NCBI GenBank assembly: GCA_010093605.1 | Contig: MU004203.1 | Span: forward strand, 512,391-576,390 | DNA length: 64,000 bases | From: Lophium mytilinum | Taxonomy: Eukaryota; Ascomycota; Dothideomycetes; Mytilinidiales; Mytilinidiaceae | Direction: 5' to 3' | Shown here: positions 43,882-54,798 of the stretch, piece after piece | How positions within the stretch are numbered: the stretch's first letter is position 1 | How the letters are laid out: every line of letters begins with the position of its first letter | Notes under the pieces: model-generated | The model's input: the letters and a program-made list of their open reading frames with translations, nothing else | The model's database searches: none | Told to the model about the DNA's origin: nothing | Made by a program: the position numbers and the translations under genes

Positions 43882-44049
43882 GTCGAAACATCTATGATGC
43901 ATAGCGGACCTGAGCGAGAGTGTAGTCCACAGATCGAAGATACTATAACCCACAATTTCCGCTCATTGGAGAGATCAAATATGTATGTACTGGGATTGAA
44001 CCCTATGGACGTCTACTACGATATGAACCATGCAACGCTCCGTTGCCAC

Positions 44050-45434
44050 TTATGTCCTGTCCCTAATATTTCCCTTCAGCACCCCCTCCACCTGTCCCCT
44101 CGTATCCGGATTCTCATCGCCACGACCGATCTGCCCCTCAAACCCCTCTTCCAAAACCTGAATCAGCTCGTCTAACCTCCGCACCACCAGATCTGTGTGC
44201 TGATGGTCCGCGACATCCCGATTCGCTTCATTCGCCAGCAGCACCGTCGCTGCGCCCGCGAGATGACCTGCCGTCATGTCGTCGATGCTGTCGCCCACCA
44301 TGATGAGGTGGGATGCGTCGCCTGGGACCTCGTCGGGAGATTCCGATGATGGTGGGAGGGTAAGGTTCCATTGCTTAGCGATGTGCAAGATACCCGCTGG
44401 CGAGGGCTTGGGCGGGCGGAAGTCGCGCGTTATGATGGGCTCGAAAGTGTGGGAGGGCAGGAATGTTGTTAGGAGGTGGGACACGGGGGTGCTTGGGTGT
44501 GTATCAGCGTTTGTGGTCGTCACATACTGCATCTTCCAGGAGATTACAGAGACGGGAACGGAGATGAGGGAGCGACAAGAGGGGAGTACATACTCGAAGT
44601 TTCTGGTACATATGCCCTTGCGAATACCACGAGAATCGAGATAGTCCATGAGTTCTACAAGGCCGACTTGTGGTTTCTGGACTTTCATGGCGTTGCGCTC
44701 GATGTCGCGAATTTTCTCCATGGCGGCTTCTTGCTCGGCTTCGGGGAGTGTGTAGATATGATCGAGGATGTCGGTTGGCTTTTCGATACCCAGGGCAGCT
44801 CTGTCGACGATTAGTGAAAGCGTTCGTTGCGCTCATATAGCGCGGTGGAAAGGGGGATGGGGAACTCGTGACACTCAAAGGCAACGAGATGGTGTCCAAG
44901 TGAGGTGTTCTTACCTCATTTGGCCGAACATGTAGTTCTGAGGCTCGCCTTCTTGTGTATTGATGATTAGCAGGGTTCAATGTTTACGGACAGAGTGTTA
45001 TGATAGGAGACTTTTCAAGATATTTCGACTCGAGGAATTGGGAAATAGACAGCCTAGTGAGTAGCTGATTCCATCATCTGACTGAGAACATGTAGAAGGT
45101 TCGACAATATGAGTGAAGGATGACTGAATGATGAAAGCTCGAAAAAGATAAGATGAAAATGACTCAATCATTAAAATTGCCTACACAGAGTCCCATCAAC
45201 ATCGAAAACAACCCCCTTCAGCTTCGACCGCGTATCCGCCTCTTGTGCTTTCTCAGTCAAACTTAAGGGTGCAAATCGCCGTGGCTGGCTCGGACTGCCT
45301 TCCCTCGACATTGTGGCTGAGAATTGGCGCTTCGAAACAGAGGTTGAAAAAAGTGAAGGACCCTTGTATGAGATTCGACAAGAAGCTATACATGAAACCC
45401 CCTTTGTAAGTAAAACTGTGTTTCGCAGAAGCAT
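44050..45434 (-). CDS. HAD-superfamily hydrolase, probably mitochondrial
   Basis: Four exons on the minus strand: 45434-45185, 44948-44915, 44800-44594 and 44491-44050, giving 310 residues. The joins rebuild DVDGTLCEPQNYMFGQMRAA and CTRNFDTPVSHLL in frame. HAD motif I is DVDGT (D78, D80); the later motif GDSIDDMTAG supplies the metal-binding aspartates. The first 45 residues are rich in Arg, Lys, Ser and Thr (ending FSTSVSKRQFSATM), which suggests a mitochondrial presequence, with M42 a possible internal start for a cytosolic form. The closest general class is the phosphoglycolate-phosphatase-like branch; the substrate is not evident. Exon 2 is only 34 bases, and the first intron is 236 bases. 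Confidence 0.8.
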
Positions 45435-46615
45435 AGAGATCTGAAATTGTTGGTGAAGAGTAGTTGCGTTTAAGAAAAGTGTATGACGATCGGGAGTGGG
45501 ATGCGGAAGTACGCGCTTGGTATGCCGTCTTAGAATACGCTATCCTATGTAGGGCTTAGCTCGCTGCAGCATTCATTCTACGACATGTCTTGTTTTGCTG
45601 CAACACGAACTCACACAGCTACTATACGACGTCTTTCTTCCGTCTTTCTTCGGGCCACCAATTAATTCAACAACTCTACTCTTCACTACTCTAGAGTACA
45701 GCTAATTCACATGATGATGAGAAATTGGAAGTGGCGATCATGATCATGTTGATATTCATTCGCTGCTTACTTTCAAATGTGCGACGCATAGCGAAGCTAG
45801 AACGACATTGCAATCCTGGAAAACAGCTTTGGAAAGAAGTGATGAGGACTATCGTGAGGGTTCAAAGGAATCACCAACGACACCAGCCTTCCACCATTTG
45901 CTGGTCCGGACCTCGATTTTGATCTCGTCACGGCTTCGCTTATGGATACTTTGGTGAGATCGAATGGACAGGGTGCACCGAGCCATGATACGTGATATTT
46001 GGGAACCTGTGACACTCACGAACCGCAATGTCTTAGTTGTCTAGCTACTAGAGTGGCGAGCTTCTTATGGTCCATATCGAAGGTTTAGTCAGTGGAAACG
46101 GGATATAGCACCTGCGGGATGAGGTGATAAGACCGTTTTTGGGGGCGAGGACAACGAAGGTTTAGAGAAGTGATGGGAGGGTATTGCGCATTTGATCCCA
46201 GGTATCGGGCGGCGACCTTCGGAGAATGAAAGTGGTTCGTATGGAAGGGAATGATGTAAGGGACGAGAGAACCAAGCTCGCTTCAGGTTTCCAGATTGTC
46301 ACAGCGCATTAGAGAACAATCCGATGGCCTGGGTTGGGTTGATGTAAGTGACTTGAATGTGAGACATGAGACGAACCGATGTGAAAGAAACACCGTGAGT
46401 TAAGATATCTCTAAATTATGCCACAGACGATTGGGTGAATGTGGGAATAGGCAGCGAATGTTTAGAAGTGCTAACCCCTTAATGCGACAGGTAGAAAGAT
46501 AGAAGTAGCACTCGTGAACTCAAAAAGCAGTACAATAGAGCAGAATATAAGATAAACTGCATCAGCTACAACATGCCAGCTCCCTCGGAAACATCCTTTT
46601 CGCGCGCCGGTGATG
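45435..46615. other. Noncoding stretch
   Basis: About 1.18 kb between the HAD gene's start and the 3' end of the 2EXR-like gene. Only short open frames without domains are present. I see no repeat. Confidence 0.5.
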
Positions 46616-48019
46616 TCAACGGATACACACCCCATCCTCGTCAAAATCGTCCAAGCCAAGCGGTTCTTCTTCGGAATCTCCTGCAACCGAATCGTCCTCG
46701 TTAGAATCTATATTTTCATCGTCGGACTGCGCTCCGTAGGATTTGTTATCATCCGAACTTTCATCGGAGTCTTCCTCTTTTGGCGGATTTAGTATCCAGT
46801 CAGAGTTTCCTTGCAGGGCTTTTCGCTGAGGCATCGCGAATTTTCCGGATGCCCTCGGATTCTCCCGAATCTTCGTTTTATAGACGTTGTAGTGGTCATG
46901 AAGAAGGACGCGATACCAGGCAGGAATGATCTCCTTTCGAATATCATTGAACGTGACCTCAGCCGCTGAAAGTCGATCCACGTCACTTGGAACGTCGAAA
47001 CAGGTGGTAAGATCTGAGTCAACTCCCTTAGTAGTACGAGGGCGACAATCGCATTCGGCTGAATCTTCACCAACGAATTCGTCTGGATCTTCATATTCCC
47101 AGCATGAGCATTCGTTGCTGTGCCCTTCTTTCACTACTTTCATTTGCACGACTGAGACATTCCAACCTTGCTCCCGAAGCTGAAAAACAACAGGTGAGAG
47201 ATTTCGAAGTTCTGGAGTGCGTGGGGTTGGCTCTACTTCCAACGTGAGGGTAATAGCCTTGCACTCTAATTCGAAGAGAGGGCTTAAGCGGAGTCTTGTT
47301 TCATCGCGCTCGATCGGCTGCTCGAAGGAAGACGACTCGAGAAAAGATTCGTAAGTGCAGAGGCGAGCACGCCTTAATTCCTTGGAAGGGCCCTCGTAAG
47401 CATTATTATCCATGGCATATTTTGCTGCATTGGCCATCCTATGATCAGATTCCACTGAGATGGAGAAGCGTCGCAAGTGACTCGATGGTAATACACCCAA
47501 TCCGAAGGGGTCTGTATGCAGATATTCGCCCAGCACTGTATACGAAGTAAATCTGAATACAACGTTGTTGTAGAATGCTTCTAGGGCCTCTCTTGCGAAA
47601 AGTCTCCCAACCCACGAGGCATACAGGTAATGCGGACGACCCATCATCTTCCTCAGATTCTGCATGCTAGGCTCGTGAAATGAGATTGTAACACAGTCCG
47701 GAAGAAGTTCTCGGTATATCATGTCGCGAACCTCACGAGGGAGAGCTGCATGCATGCTGGTTGCAAGGTCGTGGGAAGCGACGCGAGTGTAGGCGTAAGC
47801 TTGTCGTAGTAGCTTCCTATCTTCACGTAAGCGGGTGTCCATCTTGGCACGTGAAAAAGTGGCCACATACAAAGATATTGGGGCTTTCTGCTCAGAGGCT
47901 ACGCTCCTTGCAATGTCTTCGTGTCGGTCTGCTTCTTTCAAGAGCTCAGCTGCTTGATTATGAAGTTCCTGTGCCATTTCTCTCCAAGTATCCTCTCTTC
48001 GAATAGGATTAGATGCCAT
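46616..48019 (-). CDS. 2EXR/F-box-like lineage-specific protein with acidic tail
   Basis: An open frame of 467 residues. Residues 1-60 form a charged helix (EMAQELHNQAAELLKEADRH). Near residue 92, ALPREVRDMIYRELL is the signature found at the start of many filamentous-fungal proteins of the 2EXR/F-box-like group (LPxEVRxxIYxxLL), followed by LYASWVGRLFAREALEAFYN, also typical (leading to the ...ExFYxxNxF pattern). The C terminus is very acidic (EEDSDESSDDNKSY and onward). These proteins are numerous in Dothideomycetes and of unknown function. An upstream minus-strand frame at 48112-48303 may be a 5' exon, but the visible splice sites do not join it in frame, so I keep the start at 48019. Confidence 0.65.
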   Translation of the reverse strand: MASNPIRREDTWREMAQELHNQAAELLKEADRHEDIARSVASEQKAPISLYVATFSRAKMDTRLREDRKLLRQAYAYTRVASHDLATSMHAALPREVRDMIYRELLPDCVTISFHEPSMQNLRKMMGRPHYLYASWVGRLFAREALEAFYNNVVFRFTSYTVLGEYLHTDPFGLGVLPSSHLRRFSISVESDHRMANAAKYAMDNNAYEGPSKELRRARLCTYESFLESSSFEQPIERDETRLRLSPLFELECKAITLTLEVEPTPRTPELRNLSPVVFQLREQGWNVSVVQMKVVKEGHSNECSCWEYEDPDEFVGEDSAECDCRPRTTKGVDSDLTTCFDVPSDVDRLSAAEVTFNDIRKEIIPAWYRVLLHDHYNVYKTKIRENPRASGKFAMPQRKALQGNSDWILNPPKEEDSDESSDDNKSYGAQSDDENIDSNEDDSVAGDSEEEPLGLDDFDEDGVCIR

Positions 48020-48111
48020 TGCCTGAATTGGTCGTGATCAAAGTGGTGGTCGAGAACTTACATGTTTTGCGCCATACGATACTCGTCCCTGAGTCTGAAA
48101 GTCGTCAGGCT

Positions 48112-48303
48112 TCACTCTTGCTTAGAAGTAATGGGACCGTACCTCTGAATCTTCTTCATTGACGACGCCATCCTCTGCTCGCGCGTTGGAGAGTGCTGGC
48201 TAGTCATCCCGACGGTGTCATCCTCTTCGAATGTCGACGCCCGTTGCCTCTTCATAGAAATCTGTGTCCCGTCATTGTAGGCCGGAGACCGCTGGTGCTT
48301 CAT
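48112..48303 (-). CDS. Short upstream open frame, possible 5' exon of the 2EXR-like gene
   Basis: A 63-codon frame beginning MKHQRSPAYNDGTQISMKRQ, with a good donor (GTACGG) after IQR and an acceptor TTTCAG near 48098. A second exon of 33 bases (RLRDEYRMAQN) with donor GTAAGT near 48063 and acceptor TTCAG near 48023 can be drawn, but the final join is out of frame with the MASNPIRR frame. Either my splice sites are wrong, or this is an upstream frame of the same transcript. Confidence 0.25.
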   Translation of the reverse strand: MKHQRSPAYNDGTQISMKRQRASTFEEDDTVGMTSQHSPTREQRMASSMKKIQRYGPITSKQE

Positions 48304-49512
48304 CCTGTTCTATTTGACGTCTGATGGTTGTTTTGTGTTAAAGTTGGAGAGATGTGAGGATGAACAGAGATGCGGACGCGCGGAGACGCGATTTATATTG
48401 GTCGAAAACGCGACGTCACGCTTCCAATTCAATTAGAACAGGGGTAGTTCTAAGTCGTTTCCCATTGGTCAGCTCCATTCACACATCAGACTTTCTGTGT
48501 TCTAGATTTTGCTCCCTTCTAGTCTGGTCACTACTGCAGGTGGCTAGATTCTGGTTCCATCAAGGCTAAAAATGGACCACTTCTGCTCTTCGAAAGGACA
48601 ACGAACGTACAGCTTCGTAGAGTAGATGGGGTCAGATCATGATATGTTTGGTTCTCTACAGCTCTGCATCTGCTCCAATCTATTCTAGGCCACCATTATA
48701 ATCGTTGTCCATTCCTAACTCTAAACACCACCCTCTCTAAGATTTGTTACACAAGATCTCCACCCTTAAATGCTAAAGAGCATCATCGCGGACGACAATT
48801 TGAGCCACTCCCCCTCCTCTCTCCCATGATCGCTTTTTGTACCTTGGACTGATCACGACCGAGGCATGGACGTCTTGGACACTACGCTTTGCTTCACCCC
48901 CTTACCCCTTTGCCGAAAGAGAAGAAGCCCAGGAGTACCGTTCTATAGCTCTGCAGGCATGGGAATTGGGGCGTTACGTCAGCGTAGCACGGGATTGACA
49001 CTGGACCAGAACTTTTAATATTTGAATGTACTTCGAATCCGTCCAGGAGAGCTTGTATGAGTGTAGTGAGAAAAAGGAGGTATACCAAGACAGCACAGAG
49101 GTGAAGGCTATGATGGGGCATTGAAGATATATTTCGACTATCCTATCATACAGCACGACGTTCGGGGGAATCTCTTTGACCATGACCATAACTCCAGACG
49201 TATGCATGAGTGTCTGTATCTCCATGCAAGTCCGCCACCTGTAACATGACTGCTTTATTAGAGATGCCGACGTCCCAGTCAATTACGAATCCTTGTAATC
49301 GTTCTCTTTGGGTATTTCTCTGGCTCCTCGAAGTATCCTTGTAGCTGCTGCAAAGCCCTTCTGTCTACGAACCTCGCCAAGATCGCCAATAGACGTGCTC
49401 AGAGAAGCCGCAACCGACACACCCATAACCATTCACTCATCCTCGGTTGTCTCACCTACGTAGATCCAGTAAGCATAAAATCAGACCTCATATCTAGGAT
49501 CGCGAGAGGAGC
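48304..49512. other. Noncoding stretch
   Basis: About 1.2 kb between the 2EXR-like locus and the 3' end of the Iec3 gene. Only short open frames with no recognisable domain are seen on both strands. Confidence 0.5.
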
Positions 49513-50739
49513 TCAACTACCCCCGCCGCTCCCTCCTTGTCCTCCACTTGCCCTACTCTTCTTCCGCGGCCCCTTCACCGCCGCCTCGCCATCATCCCGC
49601 TTCCGTTTCGGCGGCCTCGAACTCCCTCCCTTCGGCCGATAGGGCTCGTCATCCTTATTCTTCCCCCTTTTTGCGCCCGCTGCCCCTGCCTCGGGGATGT
49701 ACCCAATCTCGTCGTCCAGCGCATCTTGCTCCGTCTTCGGGCCCGGAGTGCTTGTCGACACGGCACTAGGCCGCTTCCCGCGATGCCCACCACCACCAGG
49801 TTTCGCGCTCGATTTCTCCGATGCGTTCTCGGCGTGGTGTGGGTCCTTGTCTTGCAGGAAGACCTGGGGTTGGTTCTTGCGCAGCCAGTTGTATACAGAG
49901 TCGGGGTTGCGCAGGGATAGCTCTTTGTCGGTCGGCAGCTGTGCGTGGGTGGCTAGACGGATGGGGCGGCCATCGTGGGATTGGGGATCGTAGACGGATG
50001 GATCCATGAGAGCGGCATCCGCAGCCAGCAGATATTCCTCCTCATGGTTCGGCGACAGGTATCCGGGTGCGTTCTCACCGAGGTGGAGGTCGTCGAGGCG
50101 CGCGGGGGGCTGGGAGGTGTGCGGTGTTGCTGCGGCGAGCTTGGATAGAGTGCGCGGGCCGAGGGCGAGGGTGCGCGAACTGAGGGTCGTTTCGATGCGC
50201 GCAAAGCCTTCGGGGGAGAGCTGGCCGGCAACGAGCTCTTCGCGAGCTTCGCGCAAGGCGTTTTGGATCGCGATGGGGTCCGGATCGGTGTCGGCTTCGA
50301 GGGAGGGCACGACGGATTCGCTGGGGGAGGGCGAGCGCAGGTCGAAGCGGAGGGGTCCGGGGATGCGCGCCGCGTCGTTGATGTCGAGGAGTAGGTCGAG
50401 CATTTGGCTGTAAAGAATCGTAAGTTACCTGGCAATGGGGTCTTGCGGAGAGGGAGGCGCACTCGTTCTGCTCCTGCAGCCGACGCGCCAGGGCAACAGC
50501 CTTGCACTCGTCTTTGATGAGGTTGTTGCTCAGCGTCATTTTCTCCTCAAATGCAACGCGCATTTTGCGGTATTTGCGCCTGCATTGGGTCAGTCTGGCC
50601 GTGCGCGGAGGGATGGCTGGTCGGCGCACCTGTATGATCGCTTGACGGGCGGCTTTGGTTCTGCTGCTGGTGTAGCTTCAGAGGCAGGACCCGGAGCAGC
50701 AACGGCCTGCGCCTCGAGCTGAGTCCTGATGTCGGCCAT
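49513..50739 (-). CDS. iec3: INO80 chromatin-remodelling complex subunit Iec3
   Basis: Three exons on the minus strand: 50739-50630, 50579-50463 and 50407-49513, giving 373 residues. Both joins keep frame and rebuild the Iec3 domain: SYRRKYRKMRVAFEEKMTLS, then NLIKDECKAVALARRLQEQN and DQMLDLLLDINDAAR, a conserved helical, coiled-coil-like segment (about residues 35-95). The rest is largely disordered and ends in a Gly/Lys/Arg-rich tail with PKRKRDD, suited to nuclear import. Iec3 is a fungal-specific subunit of INO80, first described in fission yeast, that helps evict and slide nucleosomes. A short inverted-repeat element (50902-51002) lies 160 bases upstream of its start codon. Confidence 0.85.
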
Positions 50740-51529
50740 GATGATGGAGGGTAGAGGTGGGGCCGGAGAAGTGGGTGTCGTGGTGAGAGTGTAGTGGTAG
50801 CTGTAGGGTTGAGGTTATGCGGCTCTGCAACAACCATGGAATTGGGGCGTGGAGGGCAGGAAAGAAGTGGTAATTTTCTTTCGAAGATTGCCTGCTGTCT
50901 ACCAGTGTTTGGAGCACTTCAACTACTCTCCCAGTAGTCCAAGATAAAGAGCATCATTACCTGCCACTTTGTGAAACTGCATTGAAGTACCCCGAGCAGC
51001 GGCATATCCGCATATATATCACTTACCGAAGTTCCTCGATGCCCTAGAGGCAAGATCACCACGCGTTCGTGCACGAGCCTACTCTGCACTCACTACTCCC
51101 CCAAAGCTCCCACATCTCTGCTGCCTCACACACCACACAACCCGAATACCAGCCGCCTCGTTAGACTCTACCACATCTTCACTCTTGCTACCCAAGTTCC
51201 CACCATCACCAGCAGTTGCCGTCCGCCAGCTCCCCCGACGCCGGACAGGCCGGAATCTTCCTGACATAGTTAGTATTCAGCTAGCCCCCCTCCATTCAAC
51301 GCTGCGCCTCTGTCCTCCGAGCGTCATCTGATATCTAAGCAGGCTCGTAAAAAGCAGTCTATTCAGAATTCGCCCGTTCCGCGACAAACTCCAACGCCGT
51401 CTCTAGGCCACTCTGGCTTCTCCGGCCACCACCGCCAACACGTCACCCCTCATCCTCAACCGCACCCACCTTACCTTCGAAGGCGACCCGCGCCCCCAGA
51501 GGCTGAGTGCAACCACCGCCGAGCGCAAG
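50740..51529. promoter_or_regulatory. Divergent promoter region between iec3 and the ORMDL gene
   Basis: About 0.79 kb holding both promoters and one short inverted-repeat element at 50902-51002. The part from about 51090 is C-rich on the plus strand and probably forms the ORMDL leader. Confidence 0.5.
50902..51002. mobile_element. Short inverted-repeat element (MITE-like), short copy near iec3 and ORMDL
   Basis: A 101-base element whose ends are CCAGTGTTTGGAGCACTTCA and, at the right, TGAAGTACCCCGAGCAGCGG; reverse complementing the right end gives about 15 matches over the first 21 positions. Both ends match the family consensus seen at 5681 and 7148, but the interior is shorter. It sits between two divergent genes (iec3 and the ORMDL gene), so it could affect either promoter. 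Confidence 0.6.
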
Positions 51530-52234
51530 ATGGTCCTAGACGCAAAGAACGTGCGAAGGCGGCGGTCCAGCAGTCTGGTCTACACCGAGCCCGCCGAGTC
51601 GGAGGAGCAGATCAGCGACCAGTCCGTCCTGCCCAACCTCAATGCCAACTGGGTCAATGCGAAAGGTGCGAGCGAGTCCCTACATTACAGATCCTTATAT
51701 CCCCCAACTTGCTCCATGCGCGGAAGTTACTCCGGTGTAGTGGGAAGCAAACATGCTAATATGCCGTGACATCTAGGAGCCTGGGCCATTCACGTAGTCC
51801 TCATCATTATCGCCAAGATCCTCTTTGATATCGTCCCCAGCATGTCGCAGGAAACGTCGTGGACGCTGACCAACATTTCGTACATGTTCGGCTCCTACCT
51901 CATGTTCCACTACGTGCGCGGCGTGCCTTTCGACTTCAACGCGGGTGCCTACGACAACCTCAATATGTGGGAGCAGATGGACAACGGCGACCAGTACACC
52001 CCAGCCAAGAAGTTTCTGCTGAGTGTGCCCATACTGCTGTTCCTGATCAGCACGCACTTCACCCACTACAACTTGACATACTTTGTGATTAATTTCCTAG
52101 CCACGGTGGCTGTTGTGTTACCAAAGCTACCCGCGGTAAGTTTTGCCCGACTGTATAGAATCTAAGAATCCCAAGCTAACGATGTTCGAATTTAGGCCCA
52201 CCGGCTACGAATGGGCATCTTCAACGACCGCTGA
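51530..52234 (+). CDS. ORMDL-family regulator of sphingolipid synthesis
   Basis: Three exons: 51530-51665, 51777-52135 and 52196-52234, giving 177 residues; the last exon encodes only AHRLRMGIFNDR. The family core is clear: NANWVNAKGAWAIHVVLIII across the first join, then TSWTLTNISYMFGSYLMFHY, WEQMDNGDQYTPAKKFL and HFTHYNLTYFVINF. Four membrane segments fit ORM proteins of the endoplasmic reticulum, which bind and restrain serine palmitoyltransferase. The N terminus has RRRRSSSL, matching the basic-directed serine cluster that Ypk1-type kinases phosphorylate in yeast Orm1/2 to release inhibition; this suggests the same control. Confidence 0.92.
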
Positions 52235-52884
52235 CGAACGATAGCCCCACGCGCCCCGCCTGTCCCTATTCTATATCCCGGTCTTGGCCCTTCCGCTCTC
52301 CCTCTCCTCATTTCTTGCATTGTACGCATAGCTCATAATCAAACTCAGCCCCTACGGCACGGTGTCTTTGGAAAGCAATGGGAAGTCTCTGGCATGCTAC
52401 GGCGTTGGTAACCTGTCTATCCGTTCTCCTGAGCGCGAGCGCGTCTTGTCTGTTCTACCACCCATCAAAAAAACGGTTGCGTCATTGCAGACTAAAAAAG
52501 GTGGGTATATTGTAAGAAGGCAACTCGGGTGGGTTGAGGCTATACAAAACAGTTTCTCCTCTAACTCTCTCTGTTATTTCGTGGCTTTGCATTGCCATAC
52601 TTTTGCTTCTGCTGTTTTGGTGATTCCCCAAGAATATTAACCCCTGCCCCCAGACCATGTCTTTTATATCCCCCTTCTCTCAACCTCCACTTCGGTATCC
52701 CACTATCCTGACCCTGGCATATATCTCTCAATCTTCTCGCTCTCTCCGTTATCTCGGCCCAGCACTTGCCCAGCCCCGGCACAAGGACACCAATACCACA
52801 GCTCGCCGCGCTCCCTCATTCTCGCCTATGAACACAAGGCCCCAGAACAACAGCCCTGGGAGCATATTGAATTCTTCATAATAT
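52235..52884. other. Noncoding stretch at the left edge of the small membrane-protein cluster
   Basis: About 0.65 kb after the ORMDL stop codon, with a T/C-rich 3' flank. Open frames at 52362-52640 and elsewhere have no domain. Confidence 0.45.
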
Positions 52885-53169
52885 CTACTCTAGGTAGAGC
52901 TCCAGCAACAGCAGAGCGCAGTGGTAAAACAGTACGCAAAGCAATGCCAACCTAATGCAACCTTGTATCCACCAGAGCAGAGCGAAATTGCTCGAGATGT
53001 TGAAGCGGTTCGTAATAGTGTTGTACGCGAGTGAGCAGAAGGGTATGGTGGCATCGACATTGATGGTGCCGTCCGTGTGTCGTGGTTCAACATTTCTGAA
53101 AGGAAAGGGGAAGAGGCGGGCGAGGACGCTGTCGGGGCGTTGGAAGTAGGTTAGGGTTATTTCTGTCAT
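52885..53169 (-). CDS. Small membrane protein A, 94 residues
   Basis: I start at the ATG at 53169 (MTEITLTYFQ); the open frame continues upstream but is not protein-like. Residues 1-68 hold a polar, Thr/Asn-rich region with two possible N-glycosylation sites (NRFNIS and nearby). Residues about 71-90 are a membrane helix (CIRLALLCVLFYHCALLLLE). The tail is four residues long. No family recognised. The start and the spacing of hydrophobic residues recall the protein at 58808-59209 (MTTVTLAYTL), so the two may be distant relatives. It is the first of seven minus-strand small genes in a row. Confidence 0.5.
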   Translation of the reverse strand: MTEITLTYFQRPDSVLARLFPFPFRNVEPRHTDGTINVDATIPFCSLAYNTITNRFNISSNFALLWWIQGCIRLALLCVLFYHCALLLLELYLE

Positions 53170-53484
53170 GTTGAGCTGGTGGTGGAAGATGGGAAGGATG
53201 TTGAAGGAGGATTGGAGACCGCGGAGGCTGGGGGAGGACGAGAAACTGTATATGCGTGTGGGTAACAGTGGGCGGAACCGTAGCTTCGTGGCTGTGGCTT
53301 CGGGCAGATCCGTGGATGGTTGGTTGTCTACAAAGGGCGAGCCAATAGTAAAGCGGGAACCAATCAAAAGGCAAGTCTTGAATTCATGCCGAATCAGTCT
53401 ATTATTATATCTGGCTATGCTGATTCATGATGCCAGTCGAGTCTCGATCCGTCTGAGTGGAGAAGCGTTTCTAGCTCTTCGCGA

Positions 53485-53610
53485 CTGATTGGAGTGGTGT
53501 ACCCCCATAAGTTTCCAAAATCTAGGCGCGATGTCAAGTTCCAGGCAGTGCAAATCAGACTGCAATTCAACTGACTGCCTAGTAACTGCCTAGATTGTTC
53601 TTCTCAGTGG
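53485..53610 (+). mobile_element. Short inverted-repeat element (MITE-like), copy in the small-gene cluster
   Basis: About 125 bases aligned with the intron copy at 5681-5805 in the same orientation. Shared words include GCGATGTCAA, GGCAGTGCAAATCAGACTGC, and AACTGACTGCCTAG, and the right end is TTCTCAGTGG. The left end is eroded, so it is approximate. It lies just downstream of small membrane gene B and upstream of A. Confidence 0.6.
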
Positions 53611-53662
53611 TGTGAAGTGAGCGAGATCGAAGCCAAACAGGACCAAGTCCGTCACCCCAACT

Positions 53663-54121
53663 CTACGTTTTATAAACTGGCGGCATATCCTCCTCGTAAA
53701 CCGGAAGCTCGCTGTCCCTCCCCTGTGAACTCGTCGCCTGTACCACTTTCTCCCTCGAACTCGTTGCTGGCGTCTCTTCACGAATCTCCTCTCTCAAATG
53801 CGCCTCCTGTGGTTGCTGTAGTACCTGTACTTGCGGCGGCGGCGGTACCTCTGTCTGCTCCAGTGCCTCCATTTGCTGAGAGAGCATTTCCACCAGCGGC
53901 CTGTTTCTGACACCGCGCTCATAGCCAAACTCGTGATACAGCTCCTGGGCTTGTCGTTTCGTTTTGGCTACTTCTTTGCGTCGGATGAGGACGCATTTCA
54001 GAAAACAGATGCAAATAACAGCCGTGGTCAAGGCGGAGAAGACGATGATGGCGATGACGCCGTCGTGCCGGCTGGTTGGGGGGCCGGTACCGCCGTAAAT
54101 AGGATGGGACGAGGTGGGCAT
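53663..54121 (-). CDS. Small single-pass membrane protein B with two C-terminal PY motifs
   Basis: A single exon of 152 residues with no signal peptide. Residues 1-21 are short and polar; 22-46 form one membrane helix (VIAIIVFSALTTAVICICFL and onward), immediately followed by RRKEVAKTKR, which should hold the tail in the cytosol. The tail contains RPLVEML (74-80), a Pro/Gln stretch, an acidic helix, and ends with LPVY (139-142) and PPVY (147-150). PPxY and LPxY motifs are ligands of WW domains, as in Rsp5/NEDD4 ligases. No database family comes to mind. Protein D (55884-56402) shares the plan and the RPLxEML word. Confidence 0.65.
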   Translation of the reverse strand: MPTSSHPIYGGTGPPTSRHDGVIAIIVFSALTTAVICICFLKCVLIRRKEVAKTKRQAQELYHEFGYERGVRNRPLVEMLSQQMEALEQTEVPPPPQVQVLQQPQEAHLREEIREETPATSSREKVVQATSSQGRDSELPVYEEDMPPVYKT

Positions 54122-54798
54122 GGTGGGCTTCGGGAGGATACGTGTGGAGATAAGAATTGGTGAATGAGGGAGATGGCGAAGACGAGAGTGGTGTGTGTGG
54201 GGTGCGCTTGAGTCGAGAGTAGCAGTAGTATCTGATTCCGGCTGATGTGGTCTAGAGAGCTATCGGCGTTGTCAAAACCGTCGGCATTGGAGAACTCCAG
54301 GCGTTGCTAGGCAAGTATACATGGGCCAAGAGCAAGTGCTTTGCTAAAGTATAAACTATGCAGGTGCAACTGTAAAACAACACATATTTGTGGACTGCCA
54401 CCTGTTATTTAGGAGAGCCGAGTTGTACCGTGGTACTGCTTGGTGCTGGAACGAGTATGCGGCTATGCTCCACAGATCAATAGGATAGTAAGCAAAACTG
54501 TTTTCTATGATCCCTGCTCATTTATTTGCGGATGCCTATGTCCTTTTACTCTACTCATGAGATATAATTCCGTAGATAATGCTTGTGCGCTTGGACCCGG
54601 CGGGAACTACGTTCCCATGAGGACAGTCGACTCTGCAGAGTCCCTGCAACTTCAGCATGAATTCATCGCACAACTCGCATCGTTATAGCCTAATCGCTAG
54701 ACCTCAGCATTACTAACTATCCCAATGAAACAGGCGGGCATCGCTCACCAATGCCTCCCTTCGAACTCCTCCAAGTCCCCGAGCGTTACTCAAACTTG
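54122..54798. other. Noncoding spacer between small genes B and C
   Basis: About 0.68 kb holding the promoter of B (read to the left) and the 3' flank of C. A plus-strand frame at 54440-54688 has no domain. No repeat was found. Confidence 0.45.

Noticed and set aside
54440-54688. 82-codon plus-strand frame within the small-gene cluster
   Set aside because: No membrane helix of adequate length, no motif shared with the cluster, and opposite strand; likely chance.
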